A stretch of 30,209 nt of DNA from an uncultured Lachnospiraceae bacterium. Lineage in GTDB: Bacteria > Bacillota > Clostridia > Lachnospirales > Lachnospiraceae. Where the stretch lies: positions 1 through 30,209 of the forward strand of contig URRW01000032.1 of the NCBI GenBank assembly GCA_900550285.1, given 5' to 3'. The notes beneath the pieces are model-generated. The model did not search any database and was not told the origin of the DNA. It saw only the letters and a program-made list of their open reading frames with translations. This document shows positions 1 through 8,460 of this stretch, piece by piece; position 1 is the first letter of the stretch, and every line of letters begins with the position of its first letter. Position numbers and translations under genes: made by a program.

Positions 1-18
1 ACTTTCATTACTATTTGT

Positions 19-37
19 GCCGCCAGCCAAAGGCGGC
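19..37 (+). promoter_or_regulatory. 5' UTR stem-loop before the M60 protease
   Basis: GCCGCC (19-24) and GGCGGC (32-37) form a 6-bp GC stem with a 7-nt loop, just before the ribosome site GGAG (43-46). There is no T-run after it, so it is more likely an mRNA leader structure than a terminator. The promoter of this gene lies left of the window. Confidence 0.4.
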
Positions 38-52
38 GGAATGGAGATTTAT

Positions 53-3000
53 ATGAAAAAAAATAACGGCATGGCTGTTGGCTGCAGCGTTATCCTTTGG
101 CAGTGTGCCATCGTATGCAGCGTCGGCAGACCGCTATGATTTTGGGCTGACAGAAAATAGCGGCGCAAAAATGCTGGAATCGGAAGCGGCAGGACAGCAG
201 CTTTACGAGGAAACGGAAAAGCCGCAGGCAGAAGCAATAGAGACAGAGGCGGAAAAAGAAAGCCGTCCGGAGTCGGACACTGCGCCGAAGGAAACGGAGA
301 GCGCAGCGGAAACGGAGCCGGCTTCCGAAAGCGAAAGCGCGGCGGAAACAGAGTCCGTGCCCGGAACGGAGAACGGCTCTGAGACAGGGACGGAAACCGG
401 TTCTGAGACAGGGACGGAAACCGAAATCGGGACCGAAGTGGAAACGGAAACCGAAACAGAAATCGGAACAGAAACCGAAACAGAAACGGAAACCGAAACG
501 GAAACCGAAACGGAAACGGAAACCGTTTTTGAAAAAAACGGGGCAGAGAGCGGGATCGACTGGGATCAGATCGACGTCCCGGAGGATGCAAAGGGCGCGG
601 TCGAGGTGATCGTGGGAAATGCGCTTCCGCTGGAAAAAGAGGTGGAGCTGAGCATTTCTTTAAAGAACGGATCCAATACCGTTAAGGCAGAGAGCGCGTC
701 GCTGTTTACAGACCGGAAAACGGAAACGGTCGTTTTGGACGGGCTGGCTGCCGGAACCTATACACTGCTTGTGGAAGCGGACGGCTTTGCGGATTTTGAG
801 CAGGAGATCGAGGTGGACAGAAATATCCGCACCGCCGAGATCTACGCGGGTTTTCTGGATCTGGAATATGAGGCGGACAGCGTCCATCCGGGAGCGCTCC
901 TGATCGGAGATGCAGACGGAAACGGTAAGCTGGACGAAAAGGACAAAGAATTTTTGATTGATTCGATGTCGGCGCATCAGGATCCGGGCGCGGAAGCAGA
1001 GGATGCAGGAAAGGAAAACGGGACGGCAGATCTGAACCGGGATCAGGCCGTAGACCTTCTGGATCTGCAGTATTATGCGGTAAGCATGGGAAAGATCCGG
1101 GAAAAAGCAGATGTGAAGGCGCGGCTTACCACACGGGCGGCAGCGGATGCGGCAGGCATCGGAGCCGGAAAGAACACGCAGGTGGAAGGAAGGCTGGAGG
1201 ACGTTTTAGCTTCCGAAGGCAGCATCACGCTGTCGGCAAAGGACGGCGGAGAGATTTCCGAGGAGACGCCGGTAGAAATCGGTATCGCGTTTGCAGCTCC
1301 GGAAGCGGAAGCCGGCGAAGGCGTCCTCATGGACGAGCTTTTGATCGAGGCGGAAGGCATTGAGGAAGGAACGATCCTTTTGGAGACAGAGGACGGGACG
1401 ATCACAAAAACGATCGAGAACGGCAAGGTTGTGGAAGCTTCCGGAAGAAGCGGCAAAAAAGGAAGCGCCCTTGTTGTTGACCTGGGCGGTCAAGTTACGG
1501 TAAAACGGGTTACGATCCGGGTAACGGCGGCGCAGAAGGGCAGCAATAACCTTGTGGAAATTTCCAAGGTGGAATTTTTAAACGACATGGAAAACCGCAT
1601 TCCGGAGCCGGATATGAATGTTCCGGGAAATCTCCGTGCGGAGACGGAAAGCAAGGCGTTTACCGTTTTGTGGGACAAGGAGACAAACGTTACCGGTTAC
1701 GAGGTCGAGATCGAGCATGACGGAGTAACGGAGCGGTTAAGAACTGCGGCAAACAGCCTGAAGGTGCAGTCGTTCCAGAAAAAGAAGCTCGTAAACGGCG
1801 AAACATATAAAGTCCGCGTGCAGTCGGTAAACGGCGCATGGGAAAGCGGATTTTCCGATTGGATAAACGTCGTTCCCAAAGCGGGGGGCGTGCCGGACGC
1901 GCCGGATTATGTGAAGGCGGAGGGCGGCTACCGGAGGATCAGGGTAAGCTGGAAAAAGATGGAAGACACGGACAGCTACTTTGTATATTACCGGGAAAAA
2001 GGACAGGATACCTACAGTAAAACGGAGTCCGTTGAGACAAACAGCTATGAGATCACCGGATTAAAGGACAAGACCCGCTATGAAATTTATGTGACGGGCG
2101 TAAACGATCTGGGCGAGAGCGCGCCCTCCCTGCTTTCCGAGGCGGAGACGGTGGCGGTTACGCCGGCGAAGATGCCGAAATATAAGCTGATCAATGAGGC
2201 GGACGGTCAGGGAACGCTTACCTCCCATATTGAGTCGGTAACGCATGGGCGCGGAAAGATGGTAAACAGCCCTCTGGATAAAGACAGCACAAGTGCTTTA
2301 GGCGCAGCGGACAACGATTACAGCTCTTATTATCAGATGGAGGACTGGGACGACGGCGTAGCGTATCCGGGCGAAGGAAAGGGGCTGACCTTTACCTTTG
2401 ACAAGCCTTATAAAATGAACTATATCGCCTTTGCGGAGGCGGAGGAGCTGGGCAGCTACAGCAATGCTTCGGTGTTCTGGTACGATGAGGAAAATCCGAA
2501 GGGAAAACAGGCTTCGGTAAAGTCCTTTTTAAAGAAAAAGGATGAAAACGGAAGAAGCTACTATGTGATCAAGCTGGCAGAGCCGATTGAAGCAAAGAAA
2601 GTCAGGATCGGCTTTACCCGCAGCGGGAACTATCGGAATGTTGTCGTTGCGGAAGTGAATTTTTACCATTATGACAGTCTGGAGGACGATATTCTGGCGC
2701 TGTATGCGGACGACCTCCATACAAGCTTAAAAGACAGCGTGAAAAAGGAGGACATCGACGCGCTCCAGAAGCGTCTGGATACAAAGGACGAAAAGAGCGG
2801 GGAATACCATCCGGAAAGGGAAGCGCTGCAAAAAGAGCTGGACAATGCGAGAGGGCTTCTGGATTCTTCCCTTGGAAAAACGCTGGAGATCATCCCGCAG
2901 ATCACAGCGGCGAAGGACGGCCATCTGGGCTTTGGCGGCTTAAATGCATGGCAGCCCCTTGGCGTGACCGCATATGAGGGCGAGCAGCTCGTGATTTATG

Positions 3001-5618
3001 TGGGACACAATAAGCTCAAAACCGGTCAGAACACTTCCTTAAAGCTGATCGCGACACAGCACCATGCGGAATCGAGATCGCTGGCGGCTGAGGTGGCGAC
3101 GCTGAAGGTCGGACGCAATGAAATTACCGTGCCGGGGCTTCACAGCCTTGCGGAAGAGCACGGAGGGGCGCTGTATATCCAATATACCGGAAACAATCCG
3201 GACGACCGCTATGCGGTGCGCGTCAGCGGCGGGGCAAAGGAGCCGGTGCTGAACCTGTACGGCGTGACGGATAGAAAAGAGCGTGAGGCAAAGATCCTTT
3301 CCTATGTGGAAGAGCTGGAAGAGCATGTGGCGCAGCAGGAGAAGCTGCATAAAGAGCTTCATGAGACAGCCGGGGAAAACAGCAGCGTAAACCGGAAATA
3401 CGATCCGAAAAACTGTATTCTCGGAGCGACGGAGATCATGCTGGAGCCGATGATGTATTCGGTAGCCGGCGAACAGATCCTGAAAAAGCTGGGAAGCGGA
3501 ACGGCGCAGGAAAAGGCGGAGCGTCTGGATCAGTCCCTGCAGGCGATGGAGCAGATGATGCACCTGTTTTATCAGCATAAGGGCTTAAATGATACGGAAT
3601 CGACGCCGGCAAAGGACAGGCTGCCTGCGCAGCACTTAAATATCCGGTATATGCGGATGTTTAAAGGGGCGTTTATGTATGCGGGAGGAAACCATATCGG
3701 CATCGAGTGGGATTCCGTTCCGAATCTGGCAGGAAGCGTTCCCGTAAAGCTGGATGAAAACGGCAAATATGTGAGCGGCAGCCTGTTTGGATGGGGCATC
3801 GCCCATGAGATCGGGCACAACATCAATCAGGGCGCTTATGCGGTCGCGGAAATCACAAACAACTACTTTGCGCAGCTTACGACGGCGAGGGATACGAATG
3901 AATCCGTCCGCTTCCGTTACGAGGACGTTTATGAAAAGGTAACGTCCGGCACGGTCGGAAGATCCGAAAACGGGGCGGTTTCGCTGGCGCTTTACTGGCA
4001 GCTTCATCTGGCATACGACAGAGGCTACAATTTTGAAACCTATGACAGTTATGAGGAGCAGCTGAAAAACCTGTTCTACGCAAGAGTGGACGCTTACGCA
4101 AGGGATACGTCCGGAGCGCCTTCTCCGGGCGGCATAAAGCTTGTACTGGAAGGGGATGCGGACCAGAAGCTGATGCGTCTGGCATGCGCGGCGGCAAATG
4201 CCGACCTGACGGAGTTTTTCACCCGCTGGGGCATGGTTTTGGACGAAGGGACAAAGGCGTATGCATCCCAGTTTAAGAAGGAGCCGCGTGCAATCTACTA
4301 TCTGAACGATGAAGCCAGAGTTTACGAGATCGAGCACGGAACCGGCGCGTCGATCGAAGGAAAAAATGTGGTAGGAGCTTCCAGCAAGGTAGCGGTCAAT
4401 GAGGATGTGCCCAATGAGGTAACGATTTCCATTGAAAGCTCTGTAAACCCGGAAGTGCTTCTGGGCTATGAAATCGCCAGATATACATATGAAGGCGGTA
4501 AGGAGTCCAGAAAGGTCGTGGGCTTTACAACGGACAGCCAGTGGAAAGACCATGTGACGGATTTAAACAACAGGGCAGTCACATATGAAGTGACCGCGGT
4601 GGACCGCTTCGGATATTATTCCGCGCCCCAGAGGATCGGGACAGTGCGGATTTCCCATGACGGCAGCCACGGCAAATCCATGTGGACGGTTACGACAAAT
4701 ATGGTATCAAAGGCGGATGAAACGCCGCAGGCAGACGAAAACATGCCCTGCGAGCCGCAGACAGAATCTGCGATCGACAGGATTAAGGACAATGATTACC
4801 AGAAAAATACATACACCGGAGTGAGCAGCAAGACGGATGCGGCGGTTCTTTTGCAGTTCGGCGAGGTGCTTTCCGTATCTGGCATAAAATATACGGTAAC
4901 CTCCGGAAATGCGATCGGCGCGTTTGCAGCAGAGATCAGCACCAACGGAAAAGACTGGACGACGGTGGCAGAAGGAGAGTTTGATCCGGGTAAAAAGACC
5001 CAGACAATCTATTTCCGGAATGAGGCAAATGACCCGTGGGTAGCGCCCTACGACGCGGCATATGTGCGTCTTAGGGCAAAAGGAAGCGCCGGACAGGAAA
5101 TTTCGATCACGGAGCTGGATGTTTTAGGACCTTCCGGGGACAGCATCTGGTTCGGCGTGGAGGACGGCAGCAGAAACAGCGCGGTCGGCATTCTGGCAAA
5201 AGAGTATGAATATGGGGAAGGGCAGGCAATTCCCGCAGGTTCTCTGGTATTCATGGGCAGATACAAAGGAAACCCGGCATACAATGTGGTGCTTGTTTAC
5301 GACGAGGAAGGAAACATCGTCGGCGGAGTCGATGAGGAAGGGGCAATAAACGCCTCCCAGATCATTCTGGCGGATGTGCCGGAAAACGGTCTGCTCGGAG
5401 AGGTCAGCGACGGTATCTGGATCTACTGGATCGAGCCGGACGCAAAAGGAGAGCTTCCCGTACTTTCCGGAAACGTGAGGGCAGAGCTGTACCGCGTAGA
5501 CAATGCGCTGACCAACGAAGGACAGCGGCTTGTCAGCGATACGCTGAAGATGCGCCTTCCGGATGAGCTGGGAGAAATTGAAATTGTTGGAAACGGGAAA
5601 CCCGGTGCAGGAGAATGA
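53..5618 (+). CDS. secreted peptidase M60 (enhancin-type) with dockerin, FN3 and discoidin-like domains; start codon out of frame through an A8 run
   Basis: Large extracellular zinc metalloprotease of the M60 family, whose members cleave mucin-type glycoproteins. Open frame runs from 57; the first in-frame start-like codon is TTG 78 (residue 1 here, 1846 aa). GGAG (43-46) instead points to ATG 53, which the A8 run (56-63) puts in the wrong frame: it stops at 137-139. With seven A's it would read MKKITAWLLAAALSFG..., a textbook signal peptide. Domains: Glu/Thr repeat about 100-150; Ig-like about 165-262; dockerin 278-340 (two Ca loops, D278-x-D-x-N-G...D289 and D318-x-N-x-D...D329); galactose-binding-like about 350-510; FN3 about 514-602 and 604-693; discoidin-like about 700-864; M60 catalytic domain with HEIGH 1243-1247 and glutamate E1258 (HExxH-x10-E); FN3-like about 1450-1528; C-terminal F5/8 type C-like about 1530-1690. 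No LPxTG or anchor is visible, so anchoring may be by the dockerin. The next gene overlaps by 4 bp. Confidence 0.88.
56..63 (+). repeat. A8 homopolymer directly after the ATG of the M60 gene
   Basis: Eight A's follow ATG 53-55. Seven would join the ATG to the long frame; eight give a 28-codon dead-end peptide. Possible meanings are a phase-variation tract caught OFF, a site of transcriptional slippage, or a one-base sequencing or assembly error. Confidence 0.85.
378..525 (+). repeat. in-frame Glu-Thr coding repeat
   Basis: A 24-bp unit occurs twice in tandem (starting at 378 and 402), followed by many hexamers of the form GAAACN / GAAATC, encoding (ET)n. Unit lengths are multiples of three, so copy changes would lengthen or shorten the stalk without shifting frame. 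It probably forms an extended, heavily charged spacer after the signal peptide. Confidence 0.8.
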
Positions 5619-6895
5619 ATGTGAAAAAATGGACAAAGAGGATAGGCACGGCGCTCTGCGCGCTGTGGCTTGTCCTTCCCATGCCGGTGCTGGCAGCCGG
5701 GAAGGACGGCATAACATTTGAAAAAAGGGACGGCGGCAGCGTTTCCGTAACCGTCAGTGCAGACGGCGCTTCGGCAGAGAAGGTAACGGCGGCAGAGGTG
5801 CAGCTCAAGGTTACGGTCACAGAAGGACAGGCGGATATTTCGTTTGAGTTTGCGGAAAAAATCCCGGCAGATGTGACGGGAAGCCGCTATGAGAATGGAA
5901 TCCTGTATGTATACGCAGCTTCGGATGAACCGATATTCGACGAAAAGGACGAGCTTTTTCTCGGAACCGTTGTAATGGAGGCAAAAACGGAGCATGCGCT
6001 GGCGACGGTAGAAGTGATTTCCGAAACGGTAAGCGACGGACAGGGACAGGAGGGTGCAGAAAAAACGTATTCCTTCCAGACGGCAAATACCGCCTACGGA
6101 ATGCAGGAGCGCATTTCCGATGAAATCCCGGAGGCGGCAGAGCTTTCGGCAGGCGAAGGCAGCAATGGCGGCGAAGACGGAAACCATGGAAACGGCGACG
6201 GTAACGGCAGTGAAGACGGAAACGGCAACGGCAACGGCGGTGCAGACGGCAATGGTGGAAACGGCAGCGGTTCGGAAAATAACGGCGGCTCAGGTAACGG
6301 CGGCTCAGGTAACGGCGAAAATTCGGAGAACGGCTCCAATCAGGGCGGTGCGGATGGAAGCCACGGAAATGACGGCGGCAAAGACGATGCTGACGGCGGC
6401 TCTGAAAATATACAGCAGGGTCTGAACGACACGACAGTGCAGCAGGTAACAAATCCGGACGAAGCGGTAAAGATCCCGACAACGATCGTTGCGGGGACGC
6501 CGGAAAAAGCGCCTCTGCCGGATCTGTCCCAGAACGCAGCGGCAGAACCGGGCGCAGGAAAGACACAGGGCAGCAAGGATAAGGTAACGGTTGTAAAGCC
6601 TGCCGAGGGACCTTCTGCAATTCTTGTGGAAGAGGACGTGCTGGCAGACGGCAAAACCGAAGCCGGGGAACAGGAGATTTCCGGAGAGGAAGAAACGGCG
6701 GCTTCCGGTAAAAATGAGATCGCGCTGGATCAGGAAAACGGCGGCACGCTGGACGACACAAAGACGGACAAAATCCCCCTGATTGCGGCAGGCGCAGCGG
6801 CTGTAACAGCCGTGGCAGGTGCGGCGGCAGGTCTGGCGCTGTGGAGAAGGAACGCTTCCGCCGGCAAAAAGAGCGGAAAGCGCAAAAAGAAATAA
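5615..6895 (+). CDS. secreted membrane-anchored protein with a possible cohesin-like N-terminal domain and Gly/Asn-rich linker
   Basis: 426 aa. Visible parts: signal peptide (residues 1 to about 28, KKWTKRIGT then a hydrophobic core ending PVLAAG); a beta-rich domain about 30-150 whose pattern, including LYVYAASDEP then ELFLGTVVMEAK, resembles cohesin/CBM-fold domains; a very low-complexity Gly/Asn/Asp linker about 185-270; a second acidic linker; and one C-terminal transmembrane helix about 388-410 followed by a Lys/Arg tail (KKSGKRKKK). No LPxTG motif is seen. ATG 5615 overlaps the protease stop (ATGA), so translation is probably coupled. GTG 5621 is an alternative start with better spacing from AGGAG (5609-5613). 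The preceding gene carries a dockerin, so this could be its membrane receptor; that is inference, and the cohesin assignment is tentative. Confidence 0.7.
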   Translation: MNVKKWTKRIGTALCALWLVLPMPVLAAGKDGITFEKRDGGSVSVTVSADGASAEKVTAAEVQLKVTVTEGQADISFEFAEKIPADVTGSRYENGILYVYAASDEPIFDEKDELFLGTVVMEAKTEHALATVEVISETVSDGQGQEGAEKTYSFQTANTAYGMQERISDEIPEAAELSAGEGSNGGEDGNHGNGDGNGSEDGNGNGNGGADGNGGNGSGSENNGGSGNGGSGNGENSENGSNQGGADGSHGNDGGKDDADGGSENIQQGLNDTTVQQVTNPDEAVKIPTTIVAGTPEKAPLPDLSQNAAAEPGAGKTQGSKDKVTVVKPAEGPSAILVEEDVLADGKTEAGEQEISGEEETAASGKNEIALDQENGGTLDDTKTDKIPLIAAGAAAVTAVAGAAAGLALWRRNASAGKKSGKRKKK

Positions 6896-6917
6896 GCGGC
6901 AGTGAGTAAGCTGCTGC
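6896..6917 (+). terminator. weak stem-loop after the surface-protein operon
   Basis: GCGGCAG (6896-6902) pairs with CTGCTGC (6911-6917) with one G-T wobble, directly after the TAA stop. No T-run follows, so intrinsic termination here is doubtful and Rho-dependent ending is possible. Confidence 0.25.
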
Positions 6918-6946
6918 GGCAAGACTTATAAAAAGCAGAGAAAGAT

Positions 6947-6975
6947 TTGACATTATGCCGCATATTGGTTATAAT
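6947..6975 (+). promoter_or_regulatory. perfect consensus sigma-A promoter for the antisense RNA
   Basis: TTGACA (6947-6952), a 17-nt spacer and TATAAT (6970-6975): both hexamers and the spacing are ideal. No coding gene follows; the only output is a short RNA ending at the terminator 7038-7081. Such a strong promoter for a tiny RNA is typical of type I antitoxin RNAs. Confidence 0.85.
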
Positions 6976-6981
6976 ATGCTT

Positions 6982-7086
6982 AACAGGAAAGCCGGAAAGT
7001 AACTGCTACTTACCCGATCCGGCGAAAATCAGTTATTAAAAAATAGCCGTTGACCCGCCAAAGTCAGGACGGCTATTTTTTATTTT
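6982..7086 (+). ncRNA. candidate type I antitoxin (antisense) RNA, about 100 nt
   Basis: Transcript inferred from the promoter at 6947-6975 to the terminator ending near 7081-7086. It has a 5' stem-loop in which GCCGGA (6986-6991) pairs with TCCGGC near 7017-7023, with AAGTA/TACTT pairing inside, and a 3' terminator hairpin. Its 3' end is complementary to the end of the minus-strand toxin gene (last few codons, stop codon and 3' UTR), about 50 nt of tail-to-tail overlap. This is the geometry of txpA/RatA-type systems. No sequence match to a named RNA is claimed. Confidence 0.65.
7038..7081. terminator. bidirectional terminator shared by toxin mRNA and antitoxin RNA
   Basis: AAAAAATAGCCGT (7038-7050) and ACGGCTATTTTTT (7069-7081) are perfect complements over 13 bp, with a small TGAC/GTCA stem inside the loop. 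The A-run on the left and T-run on the right make it work on both strands. The toxin stop codon (7073-7075) lies inside the right arm. Confidence 0.85.
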
Positions 7087-7156
7087 TCAAATTCAGAATC
7101 GCAACGATCAAAAGCGCAACGCTTACAATCAGGCTTAATTCCTCATATGTACTCAT
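7073..7156 (-). CDS. holin-like type I toxin peptide (27 aa)
   Basis: A 27-residue peptide beginning MSTYEELSLIVSVALL and ending LNLKNKK: a short polar N-terminus, one hydrophobic helix and a basic tail. The MSTYExLSL opening is the hallmark of the putative holin-like toxin family (TxpA-like), which acts by inserting in the cell's own membrane. The start is fixed by GGAGG at about 7163-7167 on the minus strand, 6-7 nt before the ATG; longer in-frame extensions to 7255 lack such a site. A convergent RNA from a perfect promoter overlaps the 3' end, as expected for a type I antitoxin. The final Lys codons are built from the A-tract of the shared terminator. The gene is small enough to be missed by automated callers. 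Confidence 0.8.
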   Translation of the reverse strand: MSTYEELSLIVSVALLIVAILNLKNKK

Positions 7157-7220
7157 AAGCACCACCTCCGAACAGGCTCGGAACGGGTGCAGCACGTCCC
7201 CCGGCTTCCCGGTTAAACAT

Positions 7221-7226
7221 ATTATA
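7221..7226 (-). promoter_or_regulatory. -10 box of the toxin gene
   Basis: TATAAT on the minus strand, giving a 5' UTR of about 57 nt before the toxin ATG. No good -35 box sits 16-18 nt upstream; that position falls in the inverted repeat 7246-7280. Confidence 0.5.
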
Positions 7227-7245
7227 TTTTGTTTTTCTGTACCCT

Positions 7246-7280
7246 CAGTGTACAAGGGGACGTATGCCCCTAGTACACTG
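7246..7280. repeat. inverted repeat upstream of the toxin promoter
   Basis: CAGTGTAC-A-AGGGG (7246-7259) pairs with CCCCT-A-GTACACTG (7267-7280): 13 pairs, one A/A mismatch and a 7-nt loop. It lies about 20-55 nt before the toxin -10 box. With no T-run on either side it is better read as an operator or cruciform than a terminator. Confidence 0.55.
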
Positions 7281-7390
7281 ATAATAGATTATAAAAGGTA
7301 AAAAATGAAGTCTGGAAAAATGAATATGAGCCCAAAAGGCTCTATGCGGTCAAAGATATGTGCCGACGGTCAGACAGCCGGTATATAGAA

Positions 7391-7426
7391 AAATGGAAAT
7401 CATTGAAGCTCAATGGTTTCCATTTC
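7391..7426 (-). terminator. terminator of tRNA-Gly
   Basis: On the minus strand, AAATGGAAA and CATTGA-type arms pair across a short loop to form a long stem, followed by TTTTTC. It lies 6 nt beyond the 3' end of the tRNA. Confidence 0.75.
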
Positions 7427-7431
7427 TGAAA

Positions 7432-7501
<70 letters not shown>

Positions 7502-7510
7502 ATGAATTGA

Positions 7511-7516
7511 ATTATA
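7511..7516 (-). promoter_or_regulatory. -10 box for tRNA-Gly
   Basis: TATAAT on the minus strand, about 10 nt before the mature 5' end. The -35 region (TTCCAT) is weak. Confidence 0.5.
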
Positions 7517-7643
7517 GCACAGCTTTTTCAAAAATGGAACCCCCATTTTGCGGAATTTTAAAAAATCCTAAAAATCCTAAAATTTTTAAAATTTACAATT
7601 CTCTCCTTTTAGAGATTTTTCACTTTCCGTTCCCCTGAAATTA

Positions 7644-7652
7644 TGCTATACT
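7644..7652 (+). promoter_or_regulatory. extended -10 promoter for the pyrH operon
   Basis: TG-C-TATACT is an extended -10 element, with a weak TTTCCG 17 nt upstream of the -10. The leader from about 7659 to 7754 contains a possible hairpin (CGTCCGC with GCGGGCG, about 7668-7688). The preceding 7517-7640 stretch is AT-rich and shows no gene. Confidence 0.6.
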
Positions 7653-7754
7653 GTCAACATAAAGGTCGTCCGCAGAAACGGCGGGCGATAGATCAACAAG
7701 AGGGTCTGGGCAGCGTGGCATCCATTGTCTGCGCAGGCGACGGAAGGTGGTAGG

Positions 7755-8450
7755 ATGCAGAGGATATTATTGAAGTTAAGCGGTGAGGCGCTGGCCGGCG
7801 AGAAGAAGCACGGTTTTGATGAGGATACTGTCAGGGCGGTTGCCCTGCAGGTAAAGCAGCTGGTGGATGACGGCATTGAGGTCGGCATCGTGATCGGCGG
7901 CGGGAATTTCTGGAGAGGGCGCACGAGCGAGCACATCGACCGCACGAAGGCGGATCAGATCGGCATGCTTGCGACGGTGATGAACTGCATTTATGTTTCG
8001 GAGATTTTCCGTTCGGTCGGAATGATGACCAACATTCTGACGCCTTTTGAGTGCGGCTCCTTTACGAAGCTGTTTTCCAAGGACCGTGCGAACAAATATT
8101 TTGAGAAGGGCATGGTAGTCTTTTTTGCAGGCGGTACGGGACATCCTTATTTTTCAACGGATACGGGTGTGGTGCTGCGCGCGATCGAGGTTGAGGCGGA
8201 CGTGATCCTCCTAGCAAAAGCGATCGACGGCGTATATGACGATGATCCGGCAAAGAACCCGGCGGCGAAGAAGTACGATGAGGTATCCATTCAGGAAGTG
8301 ATCGACAAGAACCTGCAGGTAGTGGATATGACGGCGTCCATTCTGGCGCGCGACAACAAAATGCCGATGTGGGTATTCGGCTTAAATGAAGAAAACAGCA
8401 TTGTGAATGCGGTAAAGGGAGACTTTGCCGGTACGAAGGTCACAGTATAA
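7755..8450 (+). CDS. pyrH: UMP kinase
   Basis: 231 aa. Phosphorylates UMP to UDP with ATP in de novo pyrimidine synthesis; hexameric cytoplasmic enzyme of the amino-acid kinase fold, usually GTP-activated and UTP-inhibited. Seen: N-terminal ILLKLSGEAL (residues 4-13), nucleotide-site loop GGGNFWRG (48-55), AGGTGHPYFSTDTG, and C-terminal kinase elements DGVYDDDPAKNP and DMTASILARDN. Length is normal. ATG 7755 is chosen because GGAAGGTGG lies 5-6 nt upstream and the family starts just before the LKLSGE strand; an in-frame codon at 7725 would add ten atypical residues. First gene of the pyrH-frr-uppS-cdsA-dxr-rseP set; the usual upstream rpsB-tsf are absent here. Confidence 0.96.
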   Translation: MQRILLKLSGEALAGEKKHGFDEDTVRAVALQVKQLVDDGIEVGIVIGGGNFWRGRTSEHIDRTKADQIGMLATVMNCIYVSEIFRSVGMMTNILTPFECGSFTKLFSKDRANKYFEKGMVVFFAGGTGHPYFSTDTGVVLRAIEVEADVILLAKAIDGVYDDDPAKNPAAKKYDEVSIQEVIDKNLQVVDMTASILARDNKMPMWVFGLNEENSIVNAVKGDFAGTKVTV

Positions 8451-8460
8451 GGAGGATATG

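Noticed and set aside
378..525. Direct repeats as a possible CRISPR array
   Set aside because: No spacers or regular repeat-spacer pattern and no cas genes; the repeats are coding.
49..591. 180-aa minus-strand frame rich in Arg, Phe and Pro
   Set aside because: Exact antisense of the Glu-Thr repeat; a composition artefact.
3636..4553. 305-aa minus-strand frame opposite the M60 catalytic domain
   Set aside because: No ribosome site or recognisable domain; the plus strand carries HEIGH and a coherent fold.
6054..6425. 123-aa Thr/Ala-rich plus-strand frame inside the surface-protein gene
   Set aside because: Out-of-frame reading of the Gly/Asn linker with no ribosome site.
5817..6953. 378-aa open frame on the minus strand opposite the surface protein gene
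   Set aside because: Pro/Arg/Leu/Phe-rich with no domain; it mirrors the Gly/Asn-rich coding repeat of the real plus-strand gene.
7050..7301. 83-aa plus-strand frame covering the toxin gene
   Set aside because: It crosses the terminator and the antisense RNA, lacks a ribosome site, and the minus-strand toxin explains the region.
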